A stretch of 18,894 nt of DNA from JBCBTD01 sp039818825 (GTDB lineage: Bacteria > Pseudomonadota > Alphaproteobacteria > Geminicoccales > Geminicoccaceae): assembly GCA_039818825.1 (NCBI GenBank), contig JBCBTD010000073.1, positions 1 to 18,894 on the forward strand. The letters run 5' to 3'. The position numbers and the translations under genes are program-made. This document shows positions 5,698 through 12,459 of this stretch, piece by piece. Below the pieces are notes generated by a model. That model was not told the DNA's origin. It ran no database searches and was given only the letters and a program-made list of their open reading frames with translations. How positions within the stretch are numbered: the first letter of the stretch is position 1; every line of letters begins with the position of its first letter.

Positions 5698-8019
5698 ATG
5701 ACACTTATGCTTCTGAAACATGTCGGCGCCGCAGGATTGAGGCCCACCTTGAGCGACCATACGCTGGAGCAGATCAAGGAGATCGCCCAACAGGCGCGCA
5801 CCACTTGGTTCACGCTCCTGGGCTTTCTGACCTTTGCCGGCGCCGCCCTCTTGGGCGTCACCCCTGCCGACTTCTACGCCTTCGGCCGCAACACCCAGCT
5901 TCCCCTCGTCGGCGTCGAGATCCCGACCACCAGCTTCTTCGCCGCAGCACCGGTGCTGATCACCGCACTCTACGTCTACTTTCAGCTGCAGCTCGTCAGC
6001 CTGTTCGCCCGGGTGGGCGACCTCGTGCCGGACGCGTACGGCGTGCGGCTCGACCGTGCCGCCCATCCGGGGCTCATCACCGCCTACGCGTTGCGCCAGC
6101 GCCGCGACCACGCGGTCGGCGACGACACCAGCCTCGGCCACCTGGCGCACTTGGTCGTGTTTCTCCTGGTCTGGGCCTTCGCCCCCGTCGTGCTCGCCTG
6201 GTTCTGGTGGCAGTCGATGATCGCCCGCGACGAGTGGCTGACGCTCTTCCTCGGCGGGCTCCTGCTGTTCGCGGCGTGGGTCGGCATCCGGAGTTGGGAT
6301 CGCGCGCGGGCGCTGGGGCAGGAGAACGCTCCCCCGAGCCGCCGGCGCCGCCGGGCTTTCGCCGTCGTGCTCGTCGCCCTCGTCGCCGTCCTCTCCTGGA
6401 CCCGCACCGAAGGCGGTCTGGACCACTATGCCGACTGGACCATCCAGCGCTGGAACGCGAACGTTCCGGACGATTGGCGGTGGTTGGCCGACACCGACGA
6501 CCGTCGGCAGTGGATCAGCCGCGCGTGGCTGCCGGAGGCGCTGTTCCAGGCCGACGTCAGCCGCCTCTCACCGCTCCGCTTCGTCGCGCTTGCACCCGTC
6601 GACCTCCGCGGCGTCGAGTTGGTCGAGCGGCCCGACACATGGCGCGACCACGATGCCGCGCTGCGCACGTTCCAGGACGCCTGGTGCGCCCGCAAGGGCT
6701 ACGAGCAGCCCTGCGACCTCACCGTCGACGACCGCGCCGACACGTTCGAGCGGGACTGGGACGTCGAGCGCGACGCCGCCATCGCCAATCTTCAGAAACT
6801 CGAGAAACCTGGCGTCGATCTCCGCGAAGCCGACCTGTCGCAAGCCTACCTCGCCGGCGTCGACCTCAGCGCAGCGCGGCTGCAGGGGGCGGACCTACGC
6901 GGCGCGCGGCTGGAGGGGGCGGACCTACGCGGCGCGCGGCTGGAGGGGGCAAAACTCCGCGGAGCGCGACTGGAGGGAGCGAACCTGCGCCATGCGCGGA
7001 TGGAGGCGGCATACCTTGCCTGGGCGCAGCTGGAGCGAGCTGACCTCGGCAACGCCGAGCTAGTGCAAGCAAACCTCAATGCGGCACATCTGGCGGGCGC
7101 AAACCTCATGGGCGCACGGCTGGACCGCGCAAACCTTTGGGGCGTGGTCTTAGAGAGGGCAGACCTCCGCGGGGCGCGGCTGACAATGGCGAGCCTCCGT
7201 GAAGCGCGGTTGGTGGGGGCGAACCTCAGCGGGGCGCAGCTAGACGGAACAGACCTCCGCCAAGCGCGGCTGGAAGGGGCGAACCTTAGGAGAGCGCAGC
7301 TGGAGGGAGCGGACCTTCGCCAAGCTTGGTTGGAGGATGCAGTCCTCCGAGAGGCGCGGCTAGAGGGAGCGAATTTCCGCGAGGCGCGGCTGGCGGGGGC
7401 AGACATGAGCGACGCGTGGCTTGTCGGTGCGGATTTCTGGCTAGCGCATCTGGAGGATGTCGACCTCCATCGGGCGCGGCTGGACGGCGCAAACCTCTAC
7501 CAAGCTCAGTTGGTGGGTGCAGACCTCCGCGAGGCACGGCTCGACGGGGCGAACCTGTGGCAAGTGCGGCTGGATGGAGCGGACCTCCGCCAAGTGTGGT
7601 TGGAGGAGGCAGACCTCCGAGAGGCACGGCTGCAAGAGGCAAACCTTTGGCTCGCGAGACTGGAGGGGGCGGACCTTCGCGATGCGCAGCTTGAGGGAAC
7701 GGATCTCCGCAAGGCGCGGCTGGCGGGGGCGGACGTCAGTACCGCGAGGCTTGCGGGCGCTGCGCTCATGGACGCCGATTTTAGTAGAACCGATCTCACC
7801 CAAAGCCAACTCGAGGGCACTATCGGGAGCGTGGATACCATACTTCCGCGCGACCGAGACACCGGCCAGCAGCTCTTCGTCCGGTCCTGCTGGCGTGACG
7901 CGCCACCAAGTCTGGACGCTACCCTGGCACCGTGGCCACCCGCATGGCAGGCCGCCTTTTACCGCGCGTGGCTGTGCGATCGACGCCCGCCCGGCTTCGT
8001 CGGGACGCCGGCCGAGTGA
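5698..8019 (+). CDS. Membrane-anchored pentapeptide-repeat protein
   Basis: A protein of about 773 residues. The N-terminal part has about five hydrophobic helices, including stretches near WFTLLGFLTFAGAALLGV, VLITALYVYFQLQL, HLVVFLLVWAFAPVVLAWFW, LFLGGLLLFAAWVGI and FAVVLVALVAVLSW. A soluble linker follows, then a pentapeptide-repeat solenoid at 372-701 (DNA 6811-7800) and a 70-residue tail with two Cys. Pentapeptide repeats fold as a right-handed quadrilateral beta-helix, here about 16 coils. The repeats alternate A(D/N)LRx and ARLEG, giving an unbroken ten-residue period. Membrane-anchored members of this kind have no assigned function. The start is uncertain: ATG 5698 is listed, but it lacks a clear Shine-Dalgarno. 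TTG 5683 is upstream. TTG 5749, preceded by GAGG, would begin just before the LSDHTLEQIKEIAQQART helix and is a good alternative. Confidence 0.85.
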   Translation: MTLMLLKHVGAAGLRPTLSDHTLEQIKEIAQQARTTWFTLLGFLTFAGAALLGVTPADFYAFGRNTQLPLVGVEIPTTSFFAAAPVLITALYVYFQLQLVSLFARVGDLVPDAYGVRLDRAAHPGLITAYALRQRRDHAVGDDTSLGHLAHLVVFLLVWAFAPVVLAWFWWQSMIARDEWLTLFLGGLLLFAAWVGIRSWDRARALGQENAPPSRRRRRAFAVVLVALVAVLSWTRTEGGLDHYADWTIQRWNANVPDDWRWLADTDDRRQWISRAWLPEALFQADVSRLSPLRFVALAPVDLRGVELVERPDTWRDHDAALRTFQDAWCARKGYEQPCDLTVDDRADTFERDWDVERDAAIANLQKLEKPGVDLREADLSQAYLAGVDLSAARLQGADLRGARLEGADLRGARLEGAKLRGARLEGANLRHARMEAAYLAWAQLERADLGNAELVQANLNAAHLAGANLMGARLDRANLWGVVLERADLRGARLTMASLREARLVGANLSGAQLDGTDLRQARLEGANLRRAQLEGADLRQAWLEDAVLREARLEGANFREARLAGADMSDAWLVGADFWLAHLEDVDLHRARLDGANLYQAQLVGADLREARLDGANLWQVRLDGADLRQVWLEEADLREARLQEANLWLARLEGADLRDAQLEGTDLRKARLAGADVSTARLAGAALMDADFSRTDLTQSQLEGTIGSVDTILPRDRDTGQQLFVRSCWRDAPPSLDATLAPWPPAWQAAFYRAWLCDRRPPGFVGTPAE
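6811..7800 (+). repeat. 33 in-frame 30-bp units coding for pentapeptide repeats
   Basis: Every 30 bp encodes one ten-residue unit of the type GARLEGADLR. The register holds from 6811 to 7800 without a single insertion or deletion. Most units have diverged, but 6884-6920 and 6914-6950 are identical over 37 nt at a 30-nt offset, which marks the most recent unit duplication. Across the array third positions drift while the Ala, Leu and alternating charged positions are kept, which indicates selection on the protein. Confidence 0.9.
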
Positions 8020-8115
8020 GCCGGGCTAGCCGGAAGTGTTTCGGAATGTTATCCTATATAGGCGTAGATGAGCGGCACCAGGTGACTGACGGCAGCTCGA
8101 TCCCCGTATTGCGAA

Positions 8116-8143
8116 ACGAAGCCTGGTTCGTCTTTTTTCTTTT
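8116..8143 (+). terminator. Possible intrinsic terminator after the pentapeptide gene
   Basis: ACGAA (8116-8120) pairs with TTCGT (8127-8131) around a 6-nt loop and is followed by a T-rich run, TCTTTTTTCTTTT. The tract is striking in so GC-rich a sequence. The stem is short and only moderately stable, so this is tentative. It lies about 100 nt after the stop codon. Confidence 0.4.
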
Positions 8144-8238
8144 GGTGGCAAGGCCTTACGGCGGGTTGGGGTGGTCTTTCGGGGTGGCCGTGCCGGCGGT
8201 TTCGTTCACGCGTCGTACACCGATATGCCACGTTGGTA

Positions 8239-8267
8239 TTGTCCGGTTCGGCGAACACTCGTAAAAA
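8239..8267 (+). promoter_or_regulatory. Candidate sigma70-type promoter for the sorted surface protein
   Basis: TTGTCC (8239-8244) and TAAAAA (8262-8267) are separated by 17 bp, each matching the consensus at four of six positions. Transcription would start near 8274. This leaves a leader of about 55 nt that includes the inverted repeat at 8293-8313. Confidence 0.4.
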
Positions 8268-8292
8268 GTGCATCTAATCACCAACGCATTCA

Positions 8293-8313
8293 CGATACCT
8301 GGCTTAGGTATCG
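8293..8313. promoter_or_regulatory. Perfect 8-bp inverted repeat before the ribosome binding site
   Basis: CGATACCT (8293-8300) and AGGTATCG (8306-8313) form a perfect inverted repeat with a 5-nt spacer (GGCTT). It ends 4 nt before the AGGGGGA Shine-Dalgarno at 8318-8324. It could be a dimeric-repressor operator or an RNA hairpin that controls access to the ribosome binding site. Confidence 0.6.
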
Positions 8314-8329
8314 CTCTAGGGGGATCTTC

Positions 8330-8935
8330 ATGCTGCGCTCACTCATCGTCGCCGGCGTCATGGCCGTCGCGCTGCCCACCGGCGCCCACGCGGTCGCCAT
8401 CCTGCCGCCCAGCCTCAGCGGCAACGACGTGCCACTCGGCACGATCGAGATCGGCGAGACCCGCACCGTCCTCGGCGTGCTCGGCAACGTCACCATCGGT
8501 GAAGGCGTCGCCCGCGCCATCAACGGTCTGCTCGACCGGTTCGACATCGATGCGGTCCTGCCCGCCGGCTCCTACTCCGACGACCACGACAGCTTCGTCT
8601 TCACCGCCGGTGGCTCGAACGTCCTCGTCAACACGTTCGAAATCCTGAACGGCCCCTTGTTCCTGAACGACGTCCTCGACCCGGTTGCCTCCCTCAGCGG
8701 CCCGGGCGGCAGCGAGCAGGTGAGCCTCGGCAACGCCTTCGGCGCCATCGGCGTCGCTGGCCAAGAGCTGACCCTGGCGATCAACGGCACCCCGGAGGCG
8801 AACTCGCTGATGCTCTACGGCGCGAGGATCCACGTGACGCCGCTGCCAGGCGCCGTCCTGATGTTCGGTGCCGGTCTCGCAGCACTCGGCGGCTGGCGCT
8901 ACCGCGCCCGCCGGCAGCAGCAGGTCGCTGCCTGA
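8330..8935 (+). CDS. Secreted protein with PEP/VPLPA-CTERM-like sorting signal
   Basis: The 201-residue protein begins with a typical signal peptide ending at GAHA (residue 21). A middle region rich in Gly, Asn, Asp and Ser looks like a beta-rich extracellular domain. The tail has Pro171-Leu-Pro-Gly, then a hydrophobic helix (AVLMFGAGLAALGGW) and a basic end (RYRARRQ). This three-part tail is the plan of PEP-CTERM and the related VPLPA-CTERM signals, which direct exported proteins to an exosortase in exopolysaccharide-forming bacteria. No exosortase is in the window. ATG 8330 is chosen because AGGGGGA lies 5 nt upstream and the signal peptide starts there; an in-frame extension to 8171 has no such support. 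The middle domain is not recognised. It converges on the minus-strand photolyase cluster. Confidence 0.8.
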   Translation: MLRSLIVAGVMAVALPTGAHAVAILPPSLSGNDVPLGTIEIGETRTVLGVLGNVTIGEGVARAINGLLDRFDIDAVLPAGSYSDDHDSFVFTAGGSNVLVNTFEILNGPLFLNDVLDPVASLSGPGGSEQVSLGNAFGAIGVAGQELTLAINGTPEANSLMLYGARIHVTPLPGAVLMFGAGLAALGGWRYRARRQQQVAA

Positions 8936-8937
8936 TC

Positions 8938-8997
8938 GCCCGACGCCTGCCAAACGCAGCAACGGCCGGTCCTTGGGGCCGGCCGTTCTCGTCGGGC
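8938..8997. terminator. Bidirectional hairpin between convergent genes
   Basis: Two nested inverted repeats fill the 63-bp gap. Outer arms are GCCCGACG (8938-8945) and CGTCGGGC (8990-8997). Inner arms are AACGGCCGG (8961-8969) and CCGGCCGTT (8979-8987). Being symmetrical, it can stop transcription from both sides. It lacks a long T-run. Confidence 0.7.
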
Positions 8998-8998
8998 C

Positions 8999-9433
8999 TC
9001 AGCGTACGCCGATCTGCCGGCGCAGCGAGCGCAGCGCCAAACCGAGCAATGGCACCCGCCCGTAAAGCCCCGGCGCCGGGTCCCAATAGTCGAGATGCGC
9101 GGTGACGAAGCCCTCGTCGTTGAGGTGGATCTCCGACAGGCCATCGATCGCCAACGGGCCCTGCCGGCGCAGCAGGCCCTTCGGCAAGCAGGTGAACGTC
9201 CAGCGGAGATAGTGCGCCTCCCGTCCCGACGCCTGGTCGGTGACGACGAAACGCACGTCGTCGACGTCGTCGTAGGTCTTCTCGAACACCCGCCGGATCT
9301 TCGGCTTCCCGCGGACGTCGCTGAACGGATCGCGAAAGCGGGCATCCTCCGTAAAACCCGTCAGCAGATCGTCGAGGTTGGTCGCATTGGTGCTCTGCAG
9401 GAGTGCGACGTAGCAGTCGAGGGCTGCGCTCAT
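8999..9433 (-). CDS. NTF2/SnoaL-like small protein of the photolyase cluster
   Basis: The 144-residue protein has the order of elements of the NTF2-like cone fold: an N-terminal helix (ALDCYVALLQS), then LLTGFTEDARFRDPFSDVRGK, a middle helix around the FEKTYDDV region, and a curved sheet ending with DGLSEIHLNDEGFVTAHLDYWDP. Such domains act as small-ligand binders, isomerases or hydrolases; the substrate is unknown. A copy next to an SDR and a photolyase/cryptochrome is a recurrent arrangement in alpha- and gammaproteobacteria. The start overlaps the SDR stop as ATGA, so translation is coupled. It is the last gene of the minus-strand run, followed by the bidirectional hairpin. Confidence 0.8.
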   Translation of the reverse strand: MSAALDCYVALLQSTNATNLDDLLTGFTEDARFRDPFSDVRGKPKIRRVFEKTYDDVDDVRFVVTDQASGREAHYLRWTFTCLPKGLLRRQGPLAIDGLSEIHLNDEGFVTAHLDYWDPAPGLYGRVPLLGLALRSLRRQIGVR

Positions 9434-10179
9434 GGCCGAACGGTCCGCCGCAACAGCGCGAAATACAAGGCGTAGGGCAAGATCCTCAGGAGCTTCAGGC
9501 CGTAGGTGAAGCGGCGCGGAAAGGTCACCTCGAACCGCCGCCCGCGCAGCCCGGCAACGACCCGCCGCGCCGCCGCGTCAGGCTCCATCAAGAACGGCAT
9601 GGGAAAGTCGTTCTTGTCGGTCAAGGGCGTGCGGACGAAGCCGGGCGAGATCACCCGGAGGTCGATCCCTTCGCGGTCGAAATCGAACTTCAAGCTCTCG
9701 CACATGTTGAACAGCGCCGCCTTGGTGGCCCCATAATAGGCCGAGGTCGGCAGGCCAGTGTAGCCCGCCACCGACGACACGACGGCGATCTGGCCCTGGC
9801 GCCGCCGCAGCATCGGCTGCAGCACGGCCTCCAGGCAATGGGCCGTGCCGATGAGGTTGATCTGGACGAGGCGGTCCAACTCATCCGCCTTGAACGCAGC
9901 ACCCTTCACCGGCTGATGCGTGCCGGCGTTGAGGATCGCGAGCCGGATCGGCCCCACCTCCGTCTCGATCCGCATGACCGCGTCGCCGATCGCCGCGGCG
10001 TCGGTGATGTCGGCTGGAAAGGCGACGACCTTGCCCGGATGCGCCGCCACGAGCGCGTCCAGCGCCTCGCTCGGCCGTGCGGTGGCCGCCACCGTGGCGC
10101 CGTCCTGCACGTAGGTTTCGACCAGCGCCTTGCCGAGGCCGGCGGAAGCGCCGGTGATCCAAACGACCTCAGGCCGCAT
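9430..10179 (-). CDS. Short-chain dehydrogenase/reductase
   Basis: The 249-residue classical SDR has cofactor motif TGASAGLG (9-16), a central NAG motif (ILNAG) and the catalytic set Ser136, Tyr149 and Lys153 (YxxxK in YYGATKAA). PGFVRTPLTD follows as the usual substrate-loop start. ATARP after the second strand, with an Arg there, suggests NADP(H), which is inference. A basic C-terminal stretch with hydrophobic residues (LKLLRILPYALYFALLRR) may touch the membrane, fitting a lipid-like substrate. It overlaps the photolyase gene by 11 nt and the NTF2-like gene by 4 nt. The substrate cannot be read from sequence. Confidence 0.92.
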   Translation of the reverse strand: MRPEVVWITGASAGLGKALVETYVQDGATVAATARPSEALDALVAAHPGKVVAFPADITDAAAIGDAVMRIETEVGPIRLAILNAGTHQPVKGAAFKADELDRLVQINLIGTAHCLEAVLQPMLRRRQGQIAVVSSVAGYTGLPTSAYYGATKAALFNMCESLKFDFDREGIDLRVISPGFVRTPLTDKNDFPMPFLMEPDAAARRVVAGLRGRRFEVTFPRRFTYGLKLLRILPYALYFALLRRTVRP

Positions 10180-11716
10180 GGCTAGCCGCCGGGCTCAACG
10201 TCGCCAGAAAACGCTCGCTGTCGTGGCGCACCGCCGCCTTCTTCTCGTCGCTCATCTTCGCCAAGGTCCGCAAAATCGGCTGGACCCGCGGGTTGCGCGC
10301 CAGGGCCTCCTGGTTCTCCAACATGAAGTTCCAATAGAGATAGTTGAACGGACAGGCGTCGGGGCCGTTCTTCTGCTTCACGTCGAACCGGCAGGACTTG
10401 CAAAAGTTCGACATCCGATCGACGTAGGCGCCACTCGCAGCATAGGGCTTGGATGCCATGAGCCCGCCGTCGCCGTAGAGCGCCATCCCCAGCGTGTTGG
10501 GCAGTTCCACCCACTCGTAGGCGTCGGCGTAAACCGCTAGGTACCAGTCACAGACCTCGGCCGGGCGGATGCCGGCGAGCAGCGCGAAGTTGCCGGTGAT
10601 CATCAGCCGTTGGATGTGATGCGAATGGGCCTCGCGCCTGGTCTGGTCGATGACTTTGGCGAGGCAATTCATCGGCGTCTCGCCGGTCCAGTAGAACGGC
10701 GGCAAGGGCCGCTCGGCGCCAAGCGCGTTGCCCGCGGCGTAGTCGGGCATCGCCCGCCAGTAGACCCCGCGCACGTACTCGCGCCAGCCGATGATCTGCC
10801 GGACGAAGCCTTCGACCGCGTTCAGCGGCGCCCGACCGTCGCGCCACGCCCGCTCCGCCGCCTCGCAGACTTCGAGCGGCAGCAGCAATCCGCAGTTGAG
10901 ATACTGCGACAGCGCCGAGTGGAACAACCAGTCGTCGCCATCGACCATGGCGTCCTGGTAATCGCCGAACGACGGCAACGCCTCGCGGACGAAATGATCG
11001 AGCGCGGCCAGGGCGTCGGTTCTGGTGACGGCGAACCAAAACGGCCGAAGCTCGCCGAAATGATCGGCGAAGCGGTCGGCCACGAGGTCCAGCACGTCTT
11101 CCGTCAACACGTCGGGCGCGAATCGGCGTGGCCCGGGCCCATCGAGGCCGGACGCAGGCGGCTTGCGGTTGTCCTGGTCGTAGTTCCACCGGCCGCCGGC
11201 CGGCTCGCCGTCGACCATCAACAGACCGGTCCGTTGGCGCATCTCGCGGTAGAACCACTCCATGCGGAGCTGCTTCCGTCCATCGGCCCAGCTGGCGAAG
11301 TCCGCCCGCGAGCATAGAAAGCGGTCGTCGTCGCGAATCTCCACGGGCAACGCCAGCGCGTGGCCCCACCCGTCCATCATCGTCCGCACGCGCCACTCGC
11401 CGGGTTCGGTGACGACGACCCGCGACACGTCGTGCCGCGCCACCGCTCGCCCCAATTCACCCGCGAAGTCGCCGGTGTTCCCTGGATCGTCGAGCGTCAC
11501 GTAGTCGACCACGACGCCGACGGCGCGGAGGTCGTCGGCGAAATGGCGCATGGCGCTGAAGAGAAACGCGATCTTCTTCGGGTGGTGGCGGACGTACGTC
11601 GCCTCGTCCCAAACCTCCACGATCAGCACCACGTCGGTGGCGGGGTCCAGATCGCGAAGGCTGGAGAGCGAAGGACTGAGTTGATCGCCGAGGACGAGCC
11701 TGAGGGCCCCGGTCAC
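10169..11716 (-). CDS. phrB: Iron-sulfur bacterial cryptochrome/(6-4) photolyase, PhrB type
   Basis: The 515-residue protein belongs to the FeS-BCP group (COG3046) of the photolyase/cryptochrome family, which binds FAD, a lumazine antenna and a [4Fe-4S] cluster and repairs (6-4) photoproducts in light. The four cluster cysteines are present at 351, 439, 442 and 455, one residue offset from Cys350/438/441/454 of Agrobacterium PhrB as I recall them. The active-site His pair is His366-His367 in SHHIQRLM. The N-terminal domain (RLVLGDQLS, then LIVEVWDEATY and HHPKKIAFLFSAMRHF) is the antenna-binding Rossmann part. Start is GTG 11716, which overlaps the DUF6134 stop as GTGA. A signalling (cryptochrome) role instead of repair cannot be excluded. 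The gene sits in a coupled set with an SDR and an NTF2-like protein. Confidence 0.93.
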   Translation of the reverse strand: MTGALRLVLGDQLSPSLSSLRDLDPATDVVLIVEVWDEATYVRHHPKKIAFLFSAMRHFADDLRAVGVVVDYVTLDDPGNTGDFAGELGRAVARHDVSRVVVTEPGEWRVRTMMDGWGHALALPVEIRDDDRFLCSRADFASWADGRKQLRMEWFYREMRQRTGLLMVDGEPAGGRWNYDQDNRKPPASGLDGPGPRRFAPDVLTEDVLDLVADRFADHFGELRPFWFAVTRTDALAALDHFVREALPSFGDYQDAMVDGDDWLFHSALSQYLNCGLLLPLEVCEAAERAWRDGRAPLNAVEGFVRQIIGWREYVRGVYWRAMPDYAAGNALGAERPLPPFYWTGETPMNCLAKVIDQTRREAHSHHIQRLMITGNFALLAGIRPAEVCDWYLAVYADAYEWVELPNTLGMALYGDGGLMASKPYAASGAYVDRMSNFCKSCRFDVKQKNGPDACPFNYLYWNFMLENQEALARNPRVQPILRTLAKMSDEKKAAVRHDSERFLATLSPAASHAA

Positions 11717-12402
11717 GACCTACCCGAGAGCACGGCCTGTGGCAGGCTGGCGACGTCACTCTCCGGTCGACGCCGATAGGTGATGTCGTTGCCTTGGATC
11801 TGGAAGCCGAGCTTCGCCCAGCCGACCGAGCCGTACCACAGATCGAGGTCGAGATCGCCGCGCAGGGCATAGCGCTCGCAGGCCACGGCTTCGTTGCCGA
11901 CCAGCACCGTCTCGGTGCCGACCAGGGTCGACCGACCTTCGATGATGCTACCGCGCTGGGTATCGATCCAACGCGTCTCTTGTACGGTCCGCGGCTTCCA
12001 ATAGGTCGTCGGCAGGGTCGCCGCCGGCACCGTCGCGACACCGGAACTGCCGTCGACCAAAAGGCCGGCGCTGTCCTGCCGCACGTTCACGCGGTAGGCC
12101 GAACCATTGTCGTCGGTCTCGCTCGCCATCGAAACGAGCTGATCGCCGTCATACACCTCGCGGTTACGGTGCGTGTAGCGGTAGACCGGCACGAACGCGA
12201 TCTTCACCAGGATGTCGATGGCGATGGTCGTCTCGAGGCGATCGCCCGCACGGTCGAACGACAGAACGTGCGTACCGATCGGGTTGCCATCGCGTAGGAT
12301 GTCGAAAGCCAGCCGCCCTTGAGCCGCGCGTGCGATGCCCGGCGCGATCAACGCGCTCGCGGCGGCACCCGCCAAGAAACGACGACGGTCGGACAGCAAC
12401 AT
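11713..12402 (-). CDS. Tat-exported DUF6134-family protein
   Basis: The 229-residue protein starts with a twin-arginine signal (SDRRRFLAG, then a hydrophobic Ala-rich stretch and cleavage near ARA-AQG at about residue 26). The mature part is mainly beta strands: GRLAFDILRDGNPIGTHVLSF, then YRYTHRNREVYDG, and a C-terminal WYGSVGWAKLGFQIQGNDITYRR. This matches DUF6134 as I know it, a periplasmic family of unknown function that recurs near photolyase/cryptochrome genes. ATG 12402 is chosen because it places the Tat motif at the N-terminus; a GTG at 12435 would add 11 residues with no Shine-Dalgarno. It is coupled to the photolyase gene by a 4-nt overlap and lies 57 bp after the dehydratase gene. 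The fold could bind a lipid or pigment; this is inference. Confidence 0.8.
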   Translation of the reverse strand: MLLSDRRRFLAGAAASALIAPGIARAAQGRLAFDILRDGNPIGTHVLSFDRAGDRLETTIAIDILVKIAFVPVYRYTHRNREVYDGDQLVSMASETDDNGSAYRVNVRQDSAGLLVDGSSGVATVPAATLPTTYWKPRTVQETRWIDTQRGSIIEGRSTLVGTETVLVGNEAVACERYALRGDLDLDLWYGSVGWAKLGFQIQGNDITYRRRPESDVASLPQAVLSGRS

Positions 12403-12459
12403 GCTCGGCCCCAACGGCAGTGGTTCACGCTCCACTTACGGCAGCGCCGCCCACGTGGA

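Larger units (their letters stand above)
8020..8329. other. 310-bp comparatively AT-rich spacer without a supported gene
   Basis: This gap is less GC-rich than the rest of the window. It holds a palindrome CCTATATAGG (8053-8062), a short hairpin plus T-rich run (8116-8143), a candidate promoter (8239-8267) and a perfect inverted repeat next to the downstream ribosome binding site (8293-8313). Short open frames cross it on both strands but have no Shine-Dalgarno and no recognisable protein. Confidence 0.6.

Noticed and set aside
6811..7800. Regular 30-bp repeats that could suggest a CRISPR array.
   Set aside because: There are no unique spacers; the repeats are contiguous, in frame, and encode pentapeptide repeats.
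8043..8066. GGAAT-N16-GTA resembling an ECF sigma factor promoter.
   Set aside because: Match is partial and there is no supported gene within 250 bp downstream.
8049..8273. 74-residue minus-strand open frame in the AT-rich spacer.
   Set aside because: No Shine-Dalgarno, no recognisable motif, Arg/Pro/His-rich composition typical of non-coding translation, and it runs against the candidate promoter.
8300..8315. Sigma-54-like element TGGC-N8-CGCT with correct GG-N10-GC spacing, of interest because PEP-CTERM genes can be sigma-54 dependent.
   Set aside because: Transcription would start near 8326, after the Shine-Dalgarno at 8318-8324, leaving a 4-nt leader. The inverted repeat explains the sequence better.
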